Below are positions 59,756-64,000 of a DNA stretch of 64,000 nt, piece by piece. A program made the position numbers and the translations under genes. The notes under the pieces are model-generated. The model did not search any database. It was not told where the DNA came from and saw only the letters and a list, made by a program, of their open reading frames with translations. The stretch comes from CAYFNF01 sp964344485 (lineage in GTDB: Bacteria; Patescibacteriota; Patescibacteriia; UBA9570; XYC2-FULL-38-9), in assembly GCA_964344485.1 (NCBI GenBank), contig CAYFNF010000001.1, positions 1-64,000 on the forward strand, given 5' to 3'. The first letter of the stretch is position 1. Each line of letters starts with the position of its first letter.

Positions 59756-60604
59756 ATGCGATTTTTTTGTATTACCAGTCCAGCGCAACAGCAGTCGAAC
59801 GACTTGCTGAAACAAGCGTGTGATGCACGCTCATTTGAGTATATTGAGGTGGATGTAGAAGGATTTGATTATTCCGAGCAACTCATTGTTGATGCTCGAG
59901 ATATTTTGTATAACACTATTGGTTTTGGGAAGTCTCGGGAGATAGAGAAGTTCTTTATACAGAGAGGAGTGAACAGTTTTTTTGCATATAGTAAGCGACC
60001 GTACGCAGTGTATTCTCAATTACATTTGTTTGCAGCTTCTGGGATTCCAATACCAGAGACCATATTTCATCTCACCAAGGATCGAAAGCGGTTACAAGCG
60101 TACGTTGAGAAGCTCAGTGGCTTTCCAGTGATTATCAAGCGATCTTCAGGTGGTAGTCACGGTGTAGGTGTGATGAAAGTAGAGTCAAATGATGCGTTAT
60201 TTTCTGTTGTAGACTATCTCCTGTCTTCTACGAAAGACATCTTTGTATTGCAGCAGTATATTCCAGCAAAGACATCCGCGCGATTGATTGTACTGAAAGA
60301 CAAGGTGATAGACAGCATCGAATACCAAGCGCCAGATGATGACTTTCGATCAAACGAAGGTAAGAAACCGACCGTGGCTGCTAAAGAATTCCCTAAACAG
60401 TATCAAGACATTGCAGTGCAAGCAGTGCAAGCCATGGATGTGGAGTTTGGTGGAGTGGATATCCTTACGCACGACAATAAGCTCTATGTTACTGAAGTGA
60501 ATTTTCCATGTTTCTTTCCACGTGCGCAGTTAACGACTGGTGTAGATATCGCAGGAATGATGTTAGATCACCTACAGAGTAAGACTCCGCCAGATGATAG
60601 ATGA
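59756..60604 (+). CDS. RimK-like ATP-grasp ligase
   Basis: 282 residues. The N-terminal domain (DYSEQLIVDARDILYN) is followed by ATP-grasp: PVIIKRSSGGSHGVGVMKV (ATP loop), QQYIPAKTSARLIVLKDKVIDSIEYQ, GGVDILTHDNKLYVTEVNFPCFFP. The pattern fits RimK/LysX-type carboxylate-amine ligases. The VTEVNFP metal motif has the Glu and Asn. Overlaps the Mur-ligase gene by 11 bases. Confidence 0.83.
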   Translation: MRFFCITSPAQQQSNDLLKQACDARSFEYIEVDVEGFDYSEQLIVDARDILYNTIGFGKSREIEKFFIQRGVNSFFAYSKRPYAVYSQLHLFAASGIPIPETIFHLTKDRKRLQAYVEKLSGFPVIIKRSSGGSHGVGVMKVESNDALFSVVDYLLSSTKDIFVLQQYIPAKTSARLIVLKDKVIDSIEYQAPDDDFRSNEGKKPTVAAKEFPKQYQDIAVQAVQAMDVEFGGVDILTHDNKLYVTEVNFPCFFPRAQLTTGVDIAGMMLDHLQSKTPPDDR

Positions 60605-61877
60605 GGAGTATAAGAAAATTGTTATTACCGGCACCAAAGGCAAGACCACGATTGTCCGGTTGCTTGATCATGTGCTACTGGAGCTAGGGTTCCACACGTT
60701 GAGAGTGGATACTGACGGGCACTTTAAGGACGGAAAGCAACGTAGTTCTTATGAAGAGTCGCGAAAGTATTGGGGTATGGTGCCGAACGTCTGCCCAGGA
60801 CGTTACCTCTATGATTTGGAGGGATTGCCAGTGAATAGAACTGTAGTATTGCTAGAAGCAGCAATTGGATCCTCTTCATTGCGTGGTCTCGGGTATTCGT
60901 ATCATCAAATTGGGGTGTTTACGAATGTATTTGAGGATCATATTACAAAGGTGCGAATCAAGAATAGAAAAGACATTTACGACGCAAAACGGTTTGCATT
61001 TACACGACTCAGAAAGGACGGGCAGTTTATTTACAATTCCAGTGATTCGTTTTTGGCAAAACAGTTACAGCAAGAAATCATTGGCCGTCGAATGATAGCA
61101 GTAGGGGAGGAATTGAAATATGTACAACCGCAGTCGTTCTTTAAAGGCGGCAATGTTCATTTTTTAATTGAAGGATCACGCATTTTCTACATGACTGCAA
61201 AAACAAAGCGACTGCTCGTAGACACTGCTACTATTCCATTGTCGTTTAACGGAATGTTTGTACCGAATAACTACAACATCGCGTTCGCATTAGGAGTGTT
61301 GTATGCGCATTTTGGGTCTACACAGTTCTTTAGAAAATTACATAAAATTCGAGCAGCGTTAGAATCTTATACGTTGGACACTGCCGGTGGAAGACTGTTG
61401 TTATTACAGTCCAAGAATAAAGACCTGTCTGTATTAATTGATTTTGCGCATGAAGCGCGATCATTACGGGAAGTGGGTAAACTGGCAAAGAAGCTGAGTA
61501 GCAACAGAGTCATTGGAGTATTACGGCTCGATCCATCTCGAACAAACAAGGAGATTCAGCAAGCTGCACGTGCAATCAAAACTGCGTATGATGAGATTAT
61601 TATCTACGATAAGGTAGACGGCGTACAGCAAAAAAAGAGCAGAACTGTTGCCGAGGGGAAGCGCAGAACCGTTGGTCAGACCGCGCGTCTATTTGTACGA
61701 GAGCTAAAGCGTGCAGGGCACAAGAATGTGCAAATGGAGTTACGCGAGCAACGTGCATTTAACAGCGCAGTACAGCAAGCCGAACCCGGAGACGTAATAG
61801 TGTATATTGGTCGCGGAGAGGATCACAGGAAAACGTACGATGTTGTTAAGAAGAAGCTTAGGAGCATTCGATCATGA
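60594..61877 (+). CDS. Mur-ligase-like protein (CphA C-terminal type)
   Basis: 427 residues. P-loop GTKGKTT at 13-19, then VLLEAAIGSSSLRGLGYSYHQIGVFTNVFEDHI (central Mur signature with metal Glu and His), FNGMFVPNNYNIAFALG, and a C-terminal Rossmann-like domain (VLRLDPSRTNKEIQQAARAI, IYIGRGEDHRKTYD). The Mur-ligase half of cyanophycin synthetase and PgsB have this order without a UDP-sugar-binding N-domain. It would add a second amino acid, or cap a chain. Coupled to its neighbours at both ends. Confidence 0.84.
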   Translation: MIDEEYKKIVITGTKGKTTIVRLLDHVLLELGFHTLRVDTDGHFKDGKQRSSYEESRKYWGMVPNVCPGRYLYDLEGLPVNRTVVLLEAAIGSSSLRGLGYSYHQIGVFTNVFEDHITKVRIKNRKDIYDAKRFAFTRLRKDGQFIYNSSDSFLAKQLQQEIIGRRMIAVGEELKYVQPQSFFKGGNVHFLIEGSRIFYMTAKTKRLLVDTATIPLSFNGMFVPNNYNIAFALGVLYAHFGSTQFFRKLHKIRAALESYTLDTAGGRLLLLQSKNKDLSVLIDFAHEARSLREVGKLAKKLSSNRVIGVLRLDPSRTNKEIQQAARAIKTAYDEIIIYDKVDGVQQKKSRTVAEGKRRTVGQTARLFVRELKRAGHKNVQMELREQRAFNSAVQQAEPGDVIVYIGRGEDHRKTYDVVKKKLRSIRS

Positions 61878-62833
61878 TAAAAGCTTGCGTACTCATCGGA
61901 CTAGGCTGTGGACGCCGAAATCATCCCTTCGTAAAAGGGAGTATTTATGAAGGAGCGTATAGAGTATTATCACAACAAGCTGAGGAGCAGGGGGTGCAGT
62001 TCTATCGATGCAAGAATAAATCATTTAGTTTTACAACTGGCCGTTTTTCTAGTGGATGGACATTGAGAAATAATAAATGGGTTCGTGTGAAAAATATTAA
62101 ACCAGATGTGTTACTGGATAAATCAACAGCTATTTATCGGTCCGAGACGTTTCGTCATAAAGTGAGGATGTCAACCTATGCGCCAATCGTGAATTCGTTA
62201 GACTTTACTATGCTATTTGGAAGTAAGATGTTTACGTACACAATATTCAGTAAGTTTATGAAAAAAAGCATTCGCGTAACGAATGCGTCAGAATTGCGGG
62301 ATGCGGCGAAACAGTTAAAGACCAATCGTATAGTGGTAAAGCCGGTGTACGGGTCTTCTGGAAAGGATATTTCAATAGTGACTAAGGATAAAATTCGCAC
62401 TGTCCAAATTAATCGCCCCATGATCGCACAGGAGTTTATCGATAGTTCAAAAGGCATTAAGGGGCTGACAGATACTGTTCATGATCTTCGTTTAGTATTT
62501 GAAAGTGATTCATTCATTTATAGTTATATCCGTACGCCAGTGAAAGGCTCGCTATTAGCAAATGTCGCCCAAGGAGGATCTATGAAGATAGTGACTAAGA
62601 AAGAGATGCCGAAAAAAGTATGGGATATCATTAAGGAAGTTCATGCGTCATTACGACCGTATTTTCCAGGTATCTATACTATAGATCTTATGTTTGATAA
62701 ACAGCAGCAACCATGGATCGTCGAGTTAAATACCATGCCGGGTATCTATTTTTATGAGGATCAAAAGAAATGGCAAGATCGGTTTTATGCAGCACAGATA
62801 AAGATATTAAAGAATGCAGTAAATAAGAGATAG
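61874..62833 (+). CDS. YheC/D-like ATP-grasp protein
   Basis: 319 residues, ATGA overlap with the Mur-ligase gene. RIVVKPVYGSSGKDISIVT (ATP loop), AQEFIDSSKGIKGLTDTVHDLRLVFES, VHASLRPYFPGIYTIDLMF, VELNTMPGIYFYED. It resembles the YheC/YheD (spore-coat associated) ATP-grasp group. Its paralogue follows with a 1-base gap. Confidence 0.82.
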   Translation: MIKACVLIGLGCGRRNHPFVKGSIYEGAYRVLSQQAEEQGVQFYRCKNKSFSFTTGRFSSGWTLRNNKWVRVKNIKPDVLLDKSTAIYRSETFRHKVRMSTYAPIVNSLDFTMLFGSKMFTYTIFSKFMKKSIRVTNASELRDAAKQLKTNRIVVKPVYGSSGKDISIVTKDKIRTVQINRPMIAQEFIDSSKGIKGLTDTVHDLRLVFESDSFIYSYIRTPVKGSLLANVAQGGSMKIVTKKEMPKKVWDIIKEVHASLRPYFPGIYTIDLMFDKQQQPWIVELNTMPGIYFYEDQKKWQDRFYAAQIKILKNAVNKR

Positions 62834-62834
62834 A

Positions 62835-63785
62835 ATGAAAGAACAAATCATCGGGTTTATTTATAACGATTCGGATTGGGAGCGGACTGTACCGTTTCAA
62901 AAGCCCGCGATGCGGGAGTCATATGAGCGCATGTACGATCGCGCGGTACAGAAATACGGCATGCGGATCTACCGTATGAGTAAGGAATGGTATAAGGACG
63001 GCGCGTTTCATCGTGCATGGACATGGAAAGACGGGAAATGGATAAAAGTGCGACAACGCATCAAGGCAGACATCTACTATGACAAGATGTCCACTACGTA
63101 TCAAAGCATGTCTTTTCAGCAGCAGTTCTATCAAGAGAATCGCGTGGTGAATGCGCCAGAGTTTGATTTAGTTGCTTCAGATAAGTTATTAACCTATCTT
63201 GCGTGCGGTGATATCATGACCAAGACCTACGTTGTGAACTCTACAGTTGATTTAAAGAATGCACTTGCGAAGATATCAACAAAGAAAGCAGTATTGAAAC
63301 CACGGCTTGGGTATGGGGGCGCTGGTATTCAGATAACTAGCAAAGCACAGTTACTAAAGAAGCGAGTCTCTGGGAGCTATATAGTGCAACCGTATGTCGA
63401 CACATCAGGTGGCGTGCCAGGGTTGTTTAAGGGAACGCATGATTTTCGGGTGATATTAGCAAACGATAAGCCAGTCATGGCGTATATCCGCACTCCAGCG
63501 CCAGGTACTGAGTTGTGCAACATCTCTTTAGGAGGAGGGATCTGTTTTGTGCCAGTATCTAAGATGCCAAAGACAGTAAAGCCATTACTACGGAGAATGT
63601 CAGAAGCGTTTGCGGTCTTTCCGCAGAAGTTTTACGGAGCAGATTTTTACTTTCAGAACGGTAAACCACAGTTAGTAGAGATAAATACTAAACCGAACAT
63701 GGTCTATTTCTTGGATAACTTACAGCAAGAGGCCAAGATGCACGACAACGTACTGTCATATATGCAGTCAATTATTCAATCATGA
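62835..63785 (+). CDS. YheC/D-like ATP-grasp protein (paralogue)
   Basis: 316 residues. Similar to the previous gene throughout: WTWKDGKWIKVRQRIKADIYYDK, KAVLKPRLGYGGAGIQITS, QPYVDTSGGVPGLFKGTHDFRVI, YGADFYFQNGKPQLVEINTKPN. Stop overlaps the start of the LCP gene (ATGA), so expression of the ligase and the wall-attachment enzyme is linked. Confidence 0.82.
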   Translation: MKEQIIGFIYNDSDWERTVPFQKPAMRESYERMYDRAVQKYGMRIYRMSKEWYKDGAFHRAWTWKDGKWIKVRQRIKADIYYDKMSTTYQSMSFQQQFYQENRVVNAPEFDLVASDKLLTYLACGDIMTKTYVVNSTVDLKNALAKISTKKAVLKPRLGYGGAGIQITSKAQLLKKRVSGSYIVQPYVDTSGGVPGLFKGTHDFRVILANDKPVMAYIRTPAPGTELCNISLGGGICFVPVSKMPKTVKPLLRRMSEAFAVFPQKFYGADFYFQNGKPQLVEINTKPNMVYFLDNLQQEAKMHDNVLSYMQSIIQS

Positions 63786-64000
63786 GAAAGTTTTTCGCAT
63801 TCATTGTTGGTTTCATAGTGAGTTTCATCTGCTGCTGTATTGTGTTTATGATTGCGGTATATATTACTGCTCCATCGCACTATAATGTGCTGTTTGTTGG
63901 GTCTGATCAACGCGAGAATGAGCGAGCACGATCTGATGTCCTATTTGTGGTGTCGCTTCCAAAAAGCGGCGATGAACAGCCGTTCTTTTTAACTATCCCG
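63782..64000 (+). CDS. LytR-CpsA-Psr (LCP) family protein, 5' part only
   Basis: The gene runs off the window; 73 residues are visible. An N-terminal span (~5-29, FAFIVGFIVSFICCCIVFMIAVYI) is followed by VLFVGSDQRENERARSDVLFVVSL, the first conserved block of LCP domains (lipid-phosphate-binding Arg and Asp). LCP enzymes transfer lipid-linked polymers to peptidoglycan or proteins. Its position as the last visible gene of the ATP-grasp run suggests it attaches the polymer that run makes (inference). Confidence 0.8.
   Translation, partial: MRKFFAFIVGFIVSFICCCIVFMIAVYITAPSHYNVLFVGSDQRENERARSDVLFVVSLPKSGDEQPFFLTIP

Overview
The window looks like a chromosome segment of a Patescibacteria (Candidate Phyla Radiation) bacterium, probably Parcubacteria-like. 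This is inferred from gene content: many VirB2/TrbC-type T4SS-pilin-like proteins, numerous single-domain ATP-grasp ligases, a FemAB transferase, LCP and GT-C membrane enzymes, and very few biosynthetic pathways. TGA, TAG and TAA all act as ordinary stops, which argues against the UGA-recoding lineages (Absconditabacteria, Gracilibacteria). Base composition is roughly 40-47% GC, except for one ~0.5 kb island near 26.15-26.65 kb at about 70% GC.

1-700: 3' end of a 23S rRNA gene, a spacer with a possible 40-residue membrane peptide, 5S rRNA and a terminator. 750-10617: five exported proteins in near-tandem order, plus a sixth upstream of a Cys-rich membrane protein. All six have a signal peptide, a variable body (beta-helix, DUF2341+LamG, or Ig-like repeats) and the same ~100-residue Lys-saturated fibronectin-III-like C-terminus. 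10.7-14.7 kb: Hanks-type kinase, EndoQ-like PHP nuclease, GT39 glycosyltransferase. 14.7-15.0 kb: tRNA-Ser(CGA), whose last 20 bases recur 171 bp downstream. 15.0-17.6 kb: small proteins, a half-size MFS protein and an exported MsrAB. 17.6-23.4 kb: a tightly overlapping operon (methyltransferase, SDR, ATP-grasp, P-loop kinase, HAD gene with an in-frame TAG, ferritin-VIT1 transporter, transcarbamylase).

23.4-35.5 kb: lipoprotein, CDP-alcohol phosphotransferase, the GC-rich island, a pair of small paralogues (one frameshifted in an AC repeat), a PEP-synthase-like swivel protein, MGMT, EamA transporter, an ECF sigma/anti-sigma operon, an APH-fold protein, RlmH and a PAP2 enzyme. 35.5-40.8 kb: galU, a solute-binding protein and six T4SS-pilin-like genes. 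40.8-48 kb: three large GT-C-type membrane proteins, phosphoglucose/phosphomannose isomerase and a HAD phosphatase.

48-64 kb: yebC-ruvC, a UUP1-like 7TM protein with an alpha-glutamate-ligase/retropepsin partner, ruvA, FemAB, nucleotidyltransferase, YvcK, HAD, xseA. Then comes an unusual run: two cyanophycin-synthetase-like ATP-grasp proteins, xseB, a RimK-like ATP-grasp, a Mur-ligase-like protein, two more ATP-grasp paralogues, and the start of an LCP (LytR-CpsA-Psr) protein cut by the window end. Five amide-bond ligases plus a Mur ligase leading into a cell-wall-attachment enzyme suggest a pathway that builds a peptide-like polymer and couples it to the envelope. That cluster and the Lys-rich surface-protein family are the two best candidates for undescribed systems. 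Several genes have an extended -10 box (TGnTAnnnT) 6-8 bases before the ATG, suggesting leaderless mRNAs.
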